From assembly GCF_017377855.1 (NCBI RefSeq), contig NZ_JAFREP010000003.1, forward strand, positions 124,001 through 188,000: a DNA stretch of 64,000 bases, written 5' to 3'. Positions within the stretch are counted from its first letter, which is position 1, and each line of letters opens with the position of its first letter. This stretch comes from Acanthopleuribacter pedis (GTDB lineage Bacteria; Acidobacteriota; Holophagae; Acanthopleuribacterales; Acanthopleuribacteraceae). The position numbers were made by a program, and so were the translations under genes. Below the pieces are notes generated by a model. The model made no database searches. It was not told the origin of the DNA and saw nothing but the letters and a program-made list of their open reading frames with translations. Shown piece by piece: positions 1 to 9,437 of the stretch.

Positions 1-242
1 CATACGCAGTTCAAGTGGGGATCCGACAGTGTGACCGGTATTGCTCATCGGTGGGGCCTCCAGGTTCGAATAAAGTGAAAGGCATGAGGACAGCTTGATT
101 GTAACCGAGCATGCCCGGAAAAAAAACGACCGGCATGCGTTTTCGTGAGCTGGTAGGGAATTGCGATCATTGCCTTGGTTGGACGCCGCCGGCGTGGGTG
201 AGGTTCACAGACGCGGCGATGGGGCGTTTCGCCAAAAAAAAA

Positions 243-262
243 TGCCCGGCAATTGCCGGGCA
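243..262 (-). terminator. Perfect 20-bp palindrome with A/T tract
   Basis: TGCCCGGCAATTGCCGGGCA is a perfect inverted repeat. On the plus strand it is preceded by a run of nine A, so a minus-strand transcript would end in a GC-rich hairpin followed by a U tract, the form of an intrinsic terminator. It lies about 375 bases past the stop of the lepB-like gene. It therefore ends either a long 3' UTR of that operon or an unrecognised small RNA. Confidence 0.6.
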
Positions 263-638
263 AAATCAACTTTATTCAGAGGAGACTGAAGCTTCACTCG
301 TGGGTTTGAAGCGTTCTGTCTATTTGCTATTGCTGCTCGTGGGATAATTCGTAGCTTTGTTTGCATGGGCGCCTTGCTCAGGGGCGCGCATACCGGCTAG
401 GTATTCCCGCTTTCAGGAAGGGAGTAGAGCAACCCCGGTGCCAAAGGTGTCAAGTTTTGGCAAGTACTTTGAATTGAGGGGGATGTGTGTTTTGGCTCTT
501 TCCCGCCCGAATGAAATTCGATAGAAAGTTGGGTTCTTTCTGGTGAAAAACGGAGAAAAAACCAAAAAGTGGCCGGTGGTTTTTGGTGAATTTCGAGGAA
601 CCCGGGATGGCGCGCCACCGGCGCTTCGAATCCCAACC
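263..638. other. Non-coding stretch downstream of lepB
   Basis: No convincing gene is visible. A small GC hairpin (GCGCC...GGCGC) lies near 380-400. The octamer CCCACGAG occurs twice on the minus strand, near 296-345. A transcript running into the 243-262 terminator would cover this stretch. I recognise no tmRNA, 6S or RNase P signature. Confidence 0.35.
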
Positions 639-1574
639 TTATTTGATCCGGGTCAGGCATTTGTCCCAGTGGGTGTGGGTGAAGAAGCGCAGCGGAACGC
701 GGGCGTAAACCCACAAAAAGCCGAGGCCTTGGGCCTCGTGGGTGTTGGCTTCTTCGCCGTAGCTCCACCAAACCCAGTAGGGACGCCCCTCGACCAACTC
801 GCTCGGCAGCAAGCCCCATTCGCGGCAATCCCGGCTGCGGTTGCGGTTGTCGCCCATCACCAAGTAAAACCCCTCGGGGATGGTTTCGCCGCTTGCCTCA
901 TCGAGACGTTTTTCCAGTTGGTCAATGAAGGTTTGATCTGTTTCAGGAAACTCCTTGCGCATTTGGCGAACCTGTATTTTGGTTTGGTTGATCAGCATGC
1001 GCGTGGAAATGGTGCGGTTGTAAATATGACTGGGGTCGGCGTTTTCCAGGCCGGGTTTCATGGTGTCGTAATGCATCGGCAGGTTGCTGTTGTTGGGATC
1101 GCGGTCGCCCAGTTCGCTGCCGGTTAAGCGCGATTTCAGGTAGATGTAATCTTCGTCCAAGGCCTCGCCGTTGATGAAGACCTGATCGTTGTGGATGTCG
1201 ACCTTTTCGCCCGGCAACCCGATGAGCCGTTTGACCCAACGTTCCCGTGAATCGAGTGGAAACTTAAACACCACCACGTCGCCGCGTTTGGGTTCACGAA
1301 TCGGCATCAGGGCACGGTCCAAGGCGCCGCCGCCTCGCGAAAACACCATGCTGTTTAGGGTGATGTGGTCGCCGATCAGCAGGGAGTTCTCCATCGACTG
1401 GGTGGGGATCTTGAAGTTTTGGAACACGTAGGTGCTGAAAAACAGAAAAAAACAAATCATCCACAGAAAAAACTGCGTGTAGTCGCGGACCACACTCAGT
1501 TCTGCCGGATCTTTTTCTTTTTTGCTGTCCTTGCCTTTGATGGCGTCCAGTATTTTGGTGTTTTTCTCACTCAT
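639..1574 (-). CDS. lepB: Signal peptidase I
   Basis: This membrane serine protease removes signal peptides from exported preproteins on the outer face of the inner membrane. The 311-residue product has an N-terminal hydrophobic helix (about residues 34-52). Next comes the signature IPTQSMENSLLIGD with the nucleophile Ser60, then the general base Lys115 in WVKRLIGLPGE, and the late box MGDNRNRSRDCREWG. An insert of roughly 90 residues separates the Lys box from the MGDNR box, as in larger Gram-negative enzymes. The ATG start follows GAGG at 5 nt. It is the last gene of a minus-strand run amidase-GerMN-lepB, 39 nt behind the GerMN gene, so co-transcription is likely. Identification is firm; whether it is the only signal peptidase cannot be told here. 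Confidence 0.95.
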   Translation of the reverse strand: MSEKNTKILDAIKGKDSKKEKDPAELSVVRDYTQFFLWMICFFLFFSTYVFQNFKIPTQSMENSLLIGDHITLNSMVFSRGGGALDRALMPIREPKRGDVVVFKFPLDSRERWVKRLIGLPGEKVDIHNDQVFINGEALDEDYIYLKSRLTGSELGDRDPNNSNLPMHYDTMKPGLENADPSHIYNRTISTRMLINQTKIQVRQMRKEFPETDQTFIDQLEKRLDEASGETIPEGFYLVMGDNRNRSRDCREWGLLPSELVEGRPYWVWWSYGEEANTHEAQGLGFLWVYARVPLRFFTHTHWDKCLTRIK

Positions 1575-1613
1575 GAGGGACCTCGTCGATGGGCTGGGGG
1601 ATGGGGGGGGCGT

Positions 1614-2330
1614 TTAATTTTGTGGCGCGTCTTTTGGCGTGTTGGATTCCGCTTGGGTCGGCAGGGGTTCCAGTTCCTCAATGGTGATGAGGTCCTCCAG
1701 ACGCGGTTCGGGAATGACCGTGTAAACCATGGCGCTGCGTTTGAGCGGGGTTTCGATGTCCACATGTCCCAGGAGGGTTTCACTGCCGTTGCCTTCCACC
1801 AGGATTTTGACCTGGGTGGCATCCTCGAAATTGTCGAGGATGCTGTTGACCAGGCTGTAGACCAAATAGGTTTCGCCGCCCGCGCCGACCTGAAGGTTGG
1901 CCAGGAACTTTTGCTTGAAGTCGATGACCACCGTACCGTCGGCGACCATGTAAACTTCGCGGACGTACGTGTCCTTCGGCCAAATCGCGCGACCCTCTGC
2001 TTCCCTGGGCGGGATGGTCAGGTGGTCGATAACCTGCAACAGCTGACTGGTGCGGCTGTTTTTCACGATGGCGCGCTGAAGCGGAATCAGACCGTCGTAT
2101 TCGCTGTGGCGAAAATAGATCATAACCTTGCGCTGCGCGTCCTCGTCGAACCAGGGCGAAGGGTCGTTAGAGGGTGTCGGATTTTGGTCGAGCGCGTTGT
2201 TTTCAACCAGGGCGAGGTCGGCTTGGGTTTGCGCTTCGTCGGAAATAGGGGCCGTGACCCGTTCAGTGCTTTGGCAGGCGGCCAGGAACCCGAGCAGAAG
2301 CGCTGAGAGGAGGAGGGCGCAATGCTTCAT
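1614..2330 (-). CDS. GerMN-domain lipoprotein
   Basis: A 238-residue predicted lipoprotein. It has a basic and hydrophobic signal ending in LLGFLAAC (lipobox Cys19), a Gln/Asp-rich linker, and then a GerMN-like domain at about residues 70-190. The recognisable segments are MIYFRHSEYDGLIPLQRAI, VYMVADGTVVIDF and YLVYSLVNSIL. GerMN domains were first described in spore germination proteins but are widespread in non-sporulating bacteria beside cell-wall amidases, where they are thought to act in peptidoglycan binding or hydrolase control. The start codon overlaps the amidase stop (ATGA), so the two are translationally coupled and probably work together at the wall. Residues 200-238 are acidic and Pro-rich and look disordered. 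The exact role is inference. Confidence 0.8.
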   Translation of the reverse strand: MKHCALLLSALLLGFLAACQSTERVTAPISDEAQTQADLALVENNALDQNPTPSNDPSPWFDEDAQRKVMIYFRHSEYDGLIPLQRAIVKNSRTSQLLQVIDHLTIPPREAEGRAIWPKDTYVREVYMVADGTVVIDFKQKFLANLQVGAGGETYLVYSLVNSILDNFEDATQVKILVEGNGSETLLGHVDIETPLKRSAMVYTVIPEPRLEDLITIEELEPLPTQAESNTPKDAPQN

Positions 2331-3901
2331 GGCGTCTGATCCTCCACGACATCATTCATTGGGAAGGGCTCTGACTCCGACGGCTTTTGGGCGCGCGCAC
2401 GTACGTCTTGATCGTAGAGCAGGACCGCCTCGGTGACCGCCGTGGCCAGGTCGTTTTTGAACGAATCACTGCGAAGTTTTCGTTCCTCACTGGGGTTGGA
2501 GATGAAGGCGGCTTCGAACAGAATCGCCGGCATTAACGCACCCTTGAGTACCTTGAGCGGCGCTTGTTTTACGCCGCGACTGCGAATACCGGCCAAGCTG
2601 TTGAGCTGGTCCTGAATATGTTTGGCCAGTCGGAAACTGTCCTCGGTGTGTTTGGTTTGGGCCATATCCCACAGCATCAAGGTCAGGTCGTCGCTTAGGG
2701 GGTCGGGCTCACCGTTGGCCTGTTCCTTTTCTTCTTCGCCAAATTCGCGGTTGTGGCTGTCGACACTGGCGTTGCTTTCGCCGTCCATGGACAGGTAATA
2801 GGTCTCGCTGCCGCGCGCGTTGGCGATGCGCACCGCGTTGACGTGGACCGAAATGAAGAGATCGGCTTTGAAGTGGTTGGCGATGGCGGTGCGGGTTTTT
2901 AACGAAAGGAAGATGTCTTCTTCGCGGGTGAGCTTGATCTCAAAATCGCCCGCTTCCTTGAGTTTCTCCGCGAGTCGTTTGGAGAGATCCAGCACCACGT
3001 CTTTTTCAAGGAGGCCGGTGGGGCCGGTGGCGCCGACGTCGATGCCGCCGTGACCGGGATCAATCACAATACGGCGGATGCCGCCCTGAATTTCGTGTTG
3101 GATATCCGCGGTGGTTTCGACCTCGGGCCGAAAATGACCACTCAGGGTGATGAGGGTGCGTGGGTCCTTGGAGATAAAAGGCGCGACCTCGTATTTGGTG
3201 ACATCCGGGCCGATTTTAAACAACAGTTCGGTGGAGCCGTCGGGGAGGTTGTGAAACGGTTCCATGGCGAGGACGGCTTCGTTGGCGATGAAGTTTTCTT
3301 TTTCAAACAAAATGGGGCTGTGTGGGATTTTAACCAGCAATGCCCGTTGGAGTTGTTCCACCTTGGGCGGGTTGACCGCCTGATTGAACAAAATCGAAAT
3401 TTGGAATTGGCCGCCGCGGCGCAGGGTGCGAATGGTCGCCACCATATCTTGCTGTAGGGGGACGTGCATGCTTTTGCTGGAGCGGTCGTAAATGACCTGC
3501 ACGCCCATGAGATCGGTCAGTACACGGGTGAGGTGGAGGGCTTGCACAAAAACAGCACCCTCGCGTTCCTGAATCGCAAAAGGTGCTTTAATGCGGGCGT
3601 AATAAGCGTCTTGAGTATCGAGGTTGATGCGGCATTCCCGTTGGCTCACATTCAGAATGAGCGTGCGCTCGCTGAGGATGGGGGTCGCTAATTGGAGCGA
3701 GGTCAGTACGGCGTCAAGGCGCAAATAGGGGGGACGCGTGCCCCGCAAGATTTCAATCGGGTGGGCTTCGGTGCCGTGGTAAAGCGTGATGAAGTTGTTG
3801 TTTTTTTGTCCCAAACACAACAGGCCGGTGAGCAGAAGCCAGCCGCAAAACAGCATCTTTGGGGAAACGGGACGAAAAAACGCGCGTGCCGTCATATCCA
3901 T
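2327..3901 (-). CDS. N-acetylmuramoyl-L-alanine amidase (AMIN + Amidase_3)
   Basis: A zinc amidase that cuts the bond between MurNAc and the stem peptide, usually at septa in the periplasm. I chose the ATG at 3901 (524 residues) because AGGAT lies 4-8 nt before it and it yields a basic n-region plus a hydrophobic signal ending near GLLCLGQ; a longer open frame upstream has no signal. The N-terminal half (about 30-250) resembles an AMIN domain. The C-terminal half is Amidase_3: RIVIDPGHGGIDVGATG carries the first zinc His (residue 284), SVHVNA the second His, and EAAFISNPSEERKL the catalytic Glu region. It overlaps the GerMN lipoprotein gene by 4 nt. It is AmiC-like in architecture; I leave the symbol blank because AmiA/B/C orthology cannot be fixed. 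Confidence 0.9.
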   Translation of the reverse strand: MDMTARAFFRPVSPKMLFCGWLLLTGLLCLGQKNNNFITLYHGTEAHPIEILRGTRPPYLRLDAVLTSLQLATPILSERTLILNVSQRECRINLDTQDAYYARIKAPFAIQEREGAVFVQALHLTRVLTDLMGVQVIYDRSSKSMHVPLQQDMVATIRTLRRGGQFQISILFNQAVNPPKVEQLQRALLVKIPHSPILFEKENFIANEAVLAMEPFHNLPDGSTELLFKIGPDVTKYEVAPFISKDPRTLITLSGHFRPEVETTADIQHEIQGGIRRIVIDPGHGGIDVGATGPTGLLEKDVVLDLSKRLAEKLKEAGDFEIKLTREEDIFLSLKTRTAIANHFKADLFISVHVNAVRIANARGSETYYLSMDGESNASVDSHNREFGEEEKEQANGEPDPLSDDLTLMLWDMAQTKHTEDSFRLAKHIQDQLNSLAGIRSRGVKQAPLKVLKGALMPAILFEAAFISNPSEERKLRSDSFKNDLATAVTEAVLLYDQDVRARAQKPSESEPFPMNDVVEDQTP

Positions 3902-4353
3902 GCAAATCCTATCATCGGGTTCGGCGGGCCGAGGGGGCCGTACCGGGGTCGCGAGGTGGGTGGAGACCCAAAGCCACCCATTGTAGCTTAAACAGAGCAG
4001 GAGCTGGGCCAAGTTCTCCCGACGGATCCGAATCGTCCATGACGGCGGCCTGTCTGTCATGGGTTATTTACGTGCGCCGGTTGACGGCTTTAGGTGCCGG
4101 TGTGACGCCTGGCTCCTGTCCTGACGTTTTAAAATCAAGATCTTACGGCTGCTGGATCGAAGCGCGTCGTCCCTTGCGGCCGGCGCGAGAGACTTTGTGA
4201 TTTGGACCTTGACCCGTTTGGTACCCGCTGTATTCGCGGGGGGGCCGGCGCGGAGGGAAGGGTGCCGGCCCGGCGCGCGGACGACGAAATGACGCCGCGG
4301 CCGGTGGTGGCGGCCCGATTTCGGGACCGGCAAACAGGGCCCCGCGGATTTTG
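3902..4353. other. Intergenic, GC-rich
   Basis: Lies between the amidase start and the stop of the Pal-like gene, both on the minus strand, so it should hold the amidase operon promoter and the Pal terminator. A short hairpin CCCGATTTCGGG sits near 4315-4326 just past the Pal stop, without a clear T tract. An open frame in 4064-4333 is very Arg/Pro-rich and lacks a ribosome site; I do not call it. Confidence 0.35.
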
Positions 4354-4998
4354 CTAGAAGGTGAAAGAAACGCGGCGGTTTTTGGCCCAGGCGGTTTCCC
4401 CTTTGCTCGGATCGAGGGGTTTCAGTTCACCGTAGCTGATGGTGCGCATCTGGTTGGCTGGAACACCGAGTTGGAGCAGGTAACGTTTGACCGCTTGGGC
4501 ACGGCGCTCACCCAGGGCGAGGTTGTAATCGTCGGTGCCGCGGGTGTCGGCGTGGCCTTCCAGGAGGATCGGCATGTCGGGATTCGCTTTGAGTGCTTGC
4601 GCATAGCGGCTTAATTTATCGCGGGCCGATTCGGTTAGGGCGGACTGATCAAAGTTAAAAAAGACAGGGTCCCAATCCAGGTTCCCCGGCAAGTTGCTGT
4701 TGTAGGTATCGATCACATTGAGTTTTTGTGAGTCGATGGATTCCTCGTCGTAGGGACTGGTGGGATAACCGACCTCGTCTTCCGAGATACGGGTTGCGTC
4801 ATCGTTGCCGCCGCCGCGGTTGTTGTCGTAAACGGTATCGCCGTCACTGTTCAGGTTCGGCCCGCGAACGGGAGGTTTGGGGCCGCCGCAGGCGCTGAGT
4901 AAAACCAAAAGCAGCAAACAAACCCCCACCGGGGTGCGGCATAAAAAAGAAAATAATGTGCGGTTCCATTCGAAATCGTGATTCACCGGTTGGCTCAC
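4354..4998 (-). CDS. Pal/OmpA-family outer-membrane lipoprotein
   Basis: A 214-residue lipoprotein anchored in the outer membrane and binding peptidoglycan. The frame is open further upstream, but a GTG at 4998 lies behind AGGAGG at about 8 nt. It gives a signal peptide with lipobox LLSAC (Cys37), so I use it. After a Gly/Asn/Asp-rich linker (about 40-90) comes an OmpA_C domain (about 105-214): VFFNFDQSALTESARDKLSR, LLEGHADTRGTDDYNLALGE with the diaminopimelate-binding Asp/Arg positions, and the end ISYGELKP...AWAKNRRVSF. This matches Pal of the Tol-Pal envelope-integrity system, but no tol genes are adjacent, so a general OmpA-like lipoprotein is possible. Confidence 0.88.
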   Translation of the reverse strand: MSQPVNHDFEWNRTLFSFLCRTPVGVCLLLLVLLSACGGPKPPVRGPNLNSDGDTVYDNNRGGGNDDATRISEDEVGYPTSPYDEESIDSQKLNVIDTYNSNLPGNLDWDPVFFNFDQSALTESARDKLSRYAQALKANPDMPILLEGHADTRGTDDYNLALGERRAQAVKRYLLQLGVPANQMRTISYGELKPLDPSKGETAWAKNRRVSFTF

Positions 4999-5536
4999 GT
5001 TCCGTCCTCCTCGTGTTTGTGATCGAAAAGCCGGCGGTTGGTCGCCGAGGGTGTGCCGCCGGGTAAGGGTTGCTCGGCGGGTCATGGACCCTGCATCGGA
5101 TGCGTGCGACAAGGGATGATCGTGGTTGGATTCTCTAACGAAATAAAACGCTGGATGTTGCCAAAAACACGCCGCACGCCACACCCACTTCTCTTGCATC
5201 GTGGTCCCCATTCTAGCGCAAGCCTGGTGTGGAAGGAACGGTCTGCCTTCGGGGCCGGCCGATGGACCGGCATTTTAACGGGACCCAGTGTTCGCCTCAC
5301 CCATCGGCACCCTTAATACGTTGGGAAAAAGCCGGCGAACTCGCCGCTTGGCAGCCCGCTAAATCCGCGACCCCAACTGAAGGGAGGGGCCGGTTTCGGC
5401 GGTTCACCACCACTCGCGGGCAGGCTGCAAAACCGGGTCGTTCCTGGGGGAGGCGCCCCGCGAGGGCGTTTCATGTGTAAAGACGGAAATGGTATGGTTA
5501 ATCACCTTTCCCCTGAAACCCTTATGGAGGCGTTGG
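4999..5536. other. Divergent intergenic region
   Basis: Separates the minus-strand Pal gene from the plus-strand VWFA gene and must carry both promoters. Small open frames here are Arg/Pro-rich shadows without ribosome sites. I could not pick a promoter with confidence. Confidence 0.3.
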
Positions 5537-6877
5537 ATGAGTATCTACCTGCTGGCCTTAGTGTGGCTCCAGAACCCCGTGATTGATGAAGAGTTGCGGG
5601 TCACCTACGTCCTCCTTGATGTCAAAGCCGCCGACCGGCGCGGCAATCCCGTTCACGATCTCAAAAAAGAAGATTTTGTGGTCACTGAAAACAAAAAACC
5701 CGTTGAGGTTACCTTCTTTGAAATGAAGGATTTTCAGGTCGGGGTGCCGGACGTGGTGCAAACCGGCATGCGCGATTACGACCGCGGCAAAACCCCACCG
5801 GGTGTACGCCAAATTATTTTGGCCCTCGATTTTGAGTCCCTTGATGAACGACAGAAAACCAAAACCTTCGCCATGTTGCGGGACTTCCTCAAAAACCTGG
5901 AGCCGCCATTCACCTATCTAATCAACATTCACAGCTTGGAGCGGGGTTCGGTCAGCGACGGTTTTGTATCCTCACCGAAGCGCGCCATTGCCGCCTTGGA
6001 CGCCTTTGAACACCGGATGAAGGACCTCAAGTTTCGGGGCGGGAACCGCGGGCTTTTGCTGGGCGACGGCGGTGATCGCGGCTTTCAGATGTCCCGTGGA
6101 CCGGTCGGATCCGGCGGCACCCGTGGCGAGATCGGTGATTTTGAAACCCTGGAAGAGGCTTTTCGCGAATGTGTCCAGAATTTCAACGGCATGGGTGGCG
6201 GTGCCTTGGAGCGTTGCCTCAACGATACCCTCAACCAATTCATGGAAATGCATCAATTCCGCACTGAGCGCGTGCTGGGCGAACTGGAAATTTTGGCGGC
6301 GACTTATACCGATACCGAGTCCCTCAAGCTGATGTTTTTTGTGTCACCCGGTTTCACCATGAGTGAACCTTCGTCGGCGACCCAGATGGCCGTGCATATT
6401 TTGACCGAGGCGCGCAGCGGCACCGTGGATCCACGCCGCCAACGACAACAACCCTCGCTGTTGCGCGGCCGGAGTTACCGCAAGGATTTAGACTTGCAAC
6501 GTGTTTTGCATACCTGTATCAAAAACCGGGTTATTTTCCATACCTTTGACGTTTACAACACCGGTGCGGAAAGCAAGCGGGCCGGCAGCGCCAAGTACCA
6601 AGCTGGGGTTTCGAGCGAGGTTCGCGGTTTTTACCGGTCTTATGTCAACGATGTCGGCTACGGATTGCGGGAATTGGCCAATGAATCGGGGGGTTCCTTC
6701 ACGCGCGTGTTTACCTTGCGGGGCCCGATGATCAAAACCATCGCCGCCAATCAGGTGTTTTATGTATTGGGTTACAACTCGCCGCCTGGAAAAGCCGGTA
6801 AATACCGAAAAATCAAGATAAAGAGCAAGCGGCGCGGGGTTAAATTGGCATACCGTAGCGGCTATTTTGGAGGTTGA
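5537..6877 (+). CDS. Secreted VWFA-related domain protein (acidobacterial type)
   Basis: 446 residues from ATG 5537, which follows GGAGG at 6-7 nt and starts a short hydrophobic leader; an earlier ATG at 5489 has no such site. The N-terminal part (about 15-65, ELRVTYVLLDVKAADRRGNP then LKKEDFVVTENKKPVEVTFF) and the following VWA-like fold with IILALDFESLDERQ match the acidobacterial VWFA-related family (TIGR03436). These are secreted proteins of unknown role found in large numbers in that phylum. The classic MIDAS DxSxS is only partly present (DFES). A Gly-rich insert lies around residues 170-215. The C-terminus (YVLGYNSPPGKAGKYRKIKI, then RGVKLAYRSGYF) is the usual family ending. It is the best taxonomic hint in the window. 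Confidence 0.85.
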   Translation: MSIYLLALVWLQNPVIDEELRVTYVLLDVKAADRRGNPVHDLKKEDFVVTENKKPVEVTFFEMKDFQVGVPDVVQTGMRDYDRGKTPPGVRQIILALDFESLDERQKTKTFAMLRDFLKNLEPPFTYLINIHSLERGSVSDGFVSSPKRAIAALDAFEHRMKDLKFRGGNRGLLLGDGGDRGFQMSRGPVGSGGTRGEIGDFETLEEAFRECVQNFNGMGGGALERCLNDTLNQFMEMHQFRTERVLGELEILAATYTDTESLKLMFFVSPGFTMSEPSSATQMAVHILTEARSGTVDPRRQRQQPSLLRGRSYRKDLDLQRVLHTCIKNRVIFHTFDVYNTGAESKRAGSAKYQAGVSSEVRGFYRSYVNDVGYGLRELANESGGSFTRVFTLRGPMIKTIAANQVFYVLGYNSPPGKAGKYRKIKIKSKRRGVKLAYRSGYFGG

Positions 6878-7243
6878 GCGACTTTACCTCGAGGTGTTGT
6901 TTAGGCTTCTTTGTCCTGTTTGCGCCGGCTTTTATCGTTCGCTTCAGTCGAAATCAAACGATCACCGGCTTGAATTGCGCTACAATGTGGCAACCTTTCA
7001 TCGCACCGTGCGTCCGTCTGGTGGTTGCTCCGAGTGGCATTCCGTTTCGTACCGCCCGCCGCGGCAAGGAAACAGATTTGGGGAAACACCCATTCTTCCG
7101 TTTTCCCCACCGGAACCCCGGCCTTTGGATTGGCAAAGACAAAATCCTCTCTTGAGGCAGTTACCCCGTGCGGTTTGATGAGGTGGTTGGAACCGCCCCA
7201 TGGATGGGCATGATTTGGTTCAACTTAAACCGGGAGCATTAGC
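6878..7243. other. Intergenic region upstream of the REC-PP2C gene
   Basis: No supported gene. Several frames are open but none has a ribosome site or normal composition. TACAAT at 6982-6987 could be a -10 element, but I see no matching -35. Confidence 0.3.
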
Positions 7244-8515
7244 TTGGCGCTATCACGTATTCTTATTGTTGAAGATACGCCCTTTCCGCGAGCCATTCTT
7301 CAGCGGCAATTGCAACAGATGGGCTACGAGGTTATCGCCGCCGCGGACGGTACCGAAGCCTGGGAAATCCTTCAAACTGAAACGATTAACTTCGTTATCA
7401 CCGATTGGTTGATGCCCAACATGAACGGCCTCGAGTTGTGTCGTCGTATTCGGCAGCATGATTTCCCCCGTTACATCTATATTATTCTGCTCACCGCCAA
7501 GGGCGACAAGAACGACCTGATCGCCGGCTTGGAAGCCGGTGCCGACGACTTTATGGTCAAGCCGTGTAACCCCTTGGAACTCAAGGTAAAGGTTCTTGCC
7601 GGAGACCGGGTTCTCAAGTACGAAAAAACCTTGGTGGATCAACACCGCAAACTCGAGCGGGCGCACCAACAGATCTCCGATCAATTGGAAACCACCGCCA
7701 GCAACTTGCGGTTGGCCGCCAAATTCCAAAAAGCACTGCTGCCCACGGAGTCGGCGACCATTGACGACATTCGCTTTGAATCCATGTTTGTGCCTTGTGA
7801 AGTCGTGGCTGGTGATTTCTTTAACTTCTTTAAACTGAACGAGGAACGCACCGCGTTTTTTCTGTTGGATGTTGCCGGGCACGGGATTCCCGCGGCCATG
7901 CTTTCCTTCACGCTGTCCCATGTGATTTCGCCCGATCCCTTCCAGATGCAGGGCGTGGTGATGGGTCACACCACCTACGGTTACCTGGATTTCACCAACC
8001 CGATGGCCTTGGCCGGCCGGCTCAACCAAATTTTTGAGGTGCGTTCCGACGGGCAACAGTACTTCACCATGGTTTACGGCATCATCGACAAAGCGATGGA
8101 AGAGGTTCACTTCACCCAGGCCGGGCACCCACCGATTATCTATCTACCCCACGACGCCCCCCCGAAACTGGTGGGCGACGGCGGTTTTCCCATGGGCGTA
8201 TTCCCGGATACCGAGTTCGAGGTTTACAGTTTCCCCTTCCGCGCGGGGGATCGCTTGTTTGTTTATTCCGACGGGGTGACCACCTGTTTTAATCCCAAAA
8301 ATGAACCCTTTTCGACCGAGCGCTTCATGCGCATTTTGGATAAACATCGCAAGGCACCACTGCGGGAAGGGTTGCTGGTAACCAAAAAAGAACTGCACGA
8401 ATGGCGGCTTTCCGACCAATTCGAGGACGATCTCTCGGTTTTGGCCATCGAACGCGCCCCGCGCGAGGATGATCGGGACGGACCGCGCGCGGTTGATTTA
8501 GCTGAGCTGGATTAG
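7244..8515 (+). CDS. Response regulator with PP2C/SpoIIE phosphatase output (RsbU-like)
   Basis: 423 residues from a TTG start behind GGGAG at 8 nt. Residues 1-120 form a receiver domain: ILIVEDTPFPR supplies the acidic pocket, Asp54 in VITDWLMPNMNG is the phospho-acceptor, and LLTAKGD and DDFMVKPCNP give the Thr and Lys. A coiled linker (about 122-160) leads into a PP2C-type SpoIIE phosphatase domain (about 170-405) with CEVVAGDFFNFF, FFLLDVAGHGIPAAMLSF, FTQAGHPPIIY and LFVYSDGVTT. In partner-switching pathways such enzymes dephosphorylate an anti-anti-sigma (STAS) protein and so free a sigma factor from an RsbW-like kinase. Such a kinase is encoded at 9438, with no STAS gene between. Phosphorylation of Asp54 by an unlinked histidine kinase would be the input. 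Confidence 0.92.
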   Translation: MALSRILIVEDTPFPRAILQRQLQQMGYEVIAAADGTEAWEILQTETINFVITDWLMPNMNGLELCRRIRQHDFPRYIYIILLTAKGDKNDLIAGLEAGADDFMVKPCNPLELKVKVLAGDRVLKYEKTLVDQHRKLERAHQQISDQLETTASNLRLAAKFQKALLPTESATIDDIRFESMFVPCEVVAGDFFNFFKLNEERTAFFLLDVAGHGIPAAMLSFTLSHVISPDPFQMQGVVMGHTTYGYLDFTNPMALAGRLNQIFEVRSDGQQYFTMVYGIIDKAMEEVHFTQAGHPPIIYLPHDAPPKLVGDGGFPMGVFPDTEFEVYSFPFRAGDRLFVYSDGVTTCFNPKNEPFSTERFMRILDKHRKAPLREGLLVTKKELHEWRLSDQFEDDLSVLAIERAPREDDRDGPRAVDLAELD

Positions 8516-8568
8516 ATCGAGGACGGCTTAATCGCTTGTGGGTCTATCCCTGCATGGTGTTTTCTTCC

Positions 8569-8954
8569 TTATTTCTCAGGATGTCAGGATGGTATGAGGA
8601 TGCGGCCGGGCCTCGTGGACCTCTTTTAGGCGTTCCCGACGCGGATGGTGTCGTTGCTTCGATTGGTGGTAGCCGGGACGTTTTCCGGGACGCCGCGGTC
8701 GTGCCGGCCAAGTATGGCTTGATCAGCCTTCATTCTCAGGTGCCGCAATAAGTTGAGGATGGCGCCTCTCCGTTTTTCCTTTTTAGGGTTGTGACAGGTA
8801 AGGGTTACTTTTTAGGGATTCGGCGCGGTGGGTCACCGCATCAAAACCTGAACCAGATCAACGAAGTGACGGCACCATCCGCGGCGTAACCCCGGCAAAA
8901 AAGCGAGCGAGGCGGAACCGCAATCCTCAAAATCGAAATATCTTGAGAAAAGAA
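8569..8954. repeat. Family B palindromic element, degenerate copy (B1)
   Basis: It opens with TTATTTCTCAGGAT and, about 20 nt on, TGAGGATGCGG. It closes with a diverged inverse (AATCCTCAAAATCG... TTGAGAAAAG). Inside are the family's paired blocks, seen here as GACGCGGATGGTGTCGTT and AACGAAGTGACGGCACC. A further terminal-like copy (CATTCTCAGG... TTGAGGATGG) sits at 8731-8763, so a second, partial element may be nested. It has no coding capacity and fills the space between the phosphatase gene and its presumed partner kinase. Confidence 0.6.
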
Positions 8955-8991
8955 GTCGAAGCGACCCATCCATCCACGACGCAAACAGGCC

Positions 8992-9063
8992 AAAGAGGGA
9001 ACCTCTACCAAATCGCCCATCCTGACCAGAGAGGGAACCCCGGCAAATCCGTCCATCCTCACC
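8992..9063. repeat. Two tandem units of about 36 bp
   Basis: Two adjacent units share AGAGGGAACC, a spacer, CAAATC, then CCATCCT-ACC. They follow the end of element B1 directly. Similar short tandem tails follow other family B copies (23201-23375), so this is probably element-derived. Confidence 0.45.
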
Positions 9064-9186
9064 AAAAAATCACAGACCAAACCAACCCCAATCCATACCC
9101 ATCCGCCGCCTCATCATTGAAAGTCCCCTGCTTGTTCATCATTTCCTAATGTGCGTTTTTCTGCTCGGAAGTCAGAATTCTTACGT

Positions 9187-9192
9187 TATAAT
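9187..9192 (+). promoter_or_regulatory. Candidate -10 TATAAT
   Basis: A consensus TATAAT in the context ACGTTATAATCC, about 245 nt before the RsbW-like gene. The -35 at 16-18 nt spacing is poor. A near-identical GCGTTATAATTG occurs upstream of the third TPR gene. Only the -10 match supports it. Confidence 0.3.
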
Positions 9193-9437
9193 CCACGTGT
9201 TTGTATTTGCGCTCTTTTTGCCGACCCGGGCTTCTTCCGGGCTCGCGGCGAACCGGAAAACGGGCGGTCCGAAGACCTTGAACCGAATCACCGCGAGGGA
9301 TCGCGTTTCTTAGGTTGAATCGCACGTAAACGGTCTGATTCTGGTCCCCATGGTTCACCGTTCGCCGGTTCAACCGCGGGAAACCACGGGCGTGTTGCAT
9401 TTTTATTTCCACCTTTGACCATGTGAAAGGCGTGTCC

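Noticed and set aside
4064..4333. 89-codon minus-strand frame
   Set aside because: Arg/Pro-rich composition typical of a GC-rich non-coding stretch, and no ribosome site.
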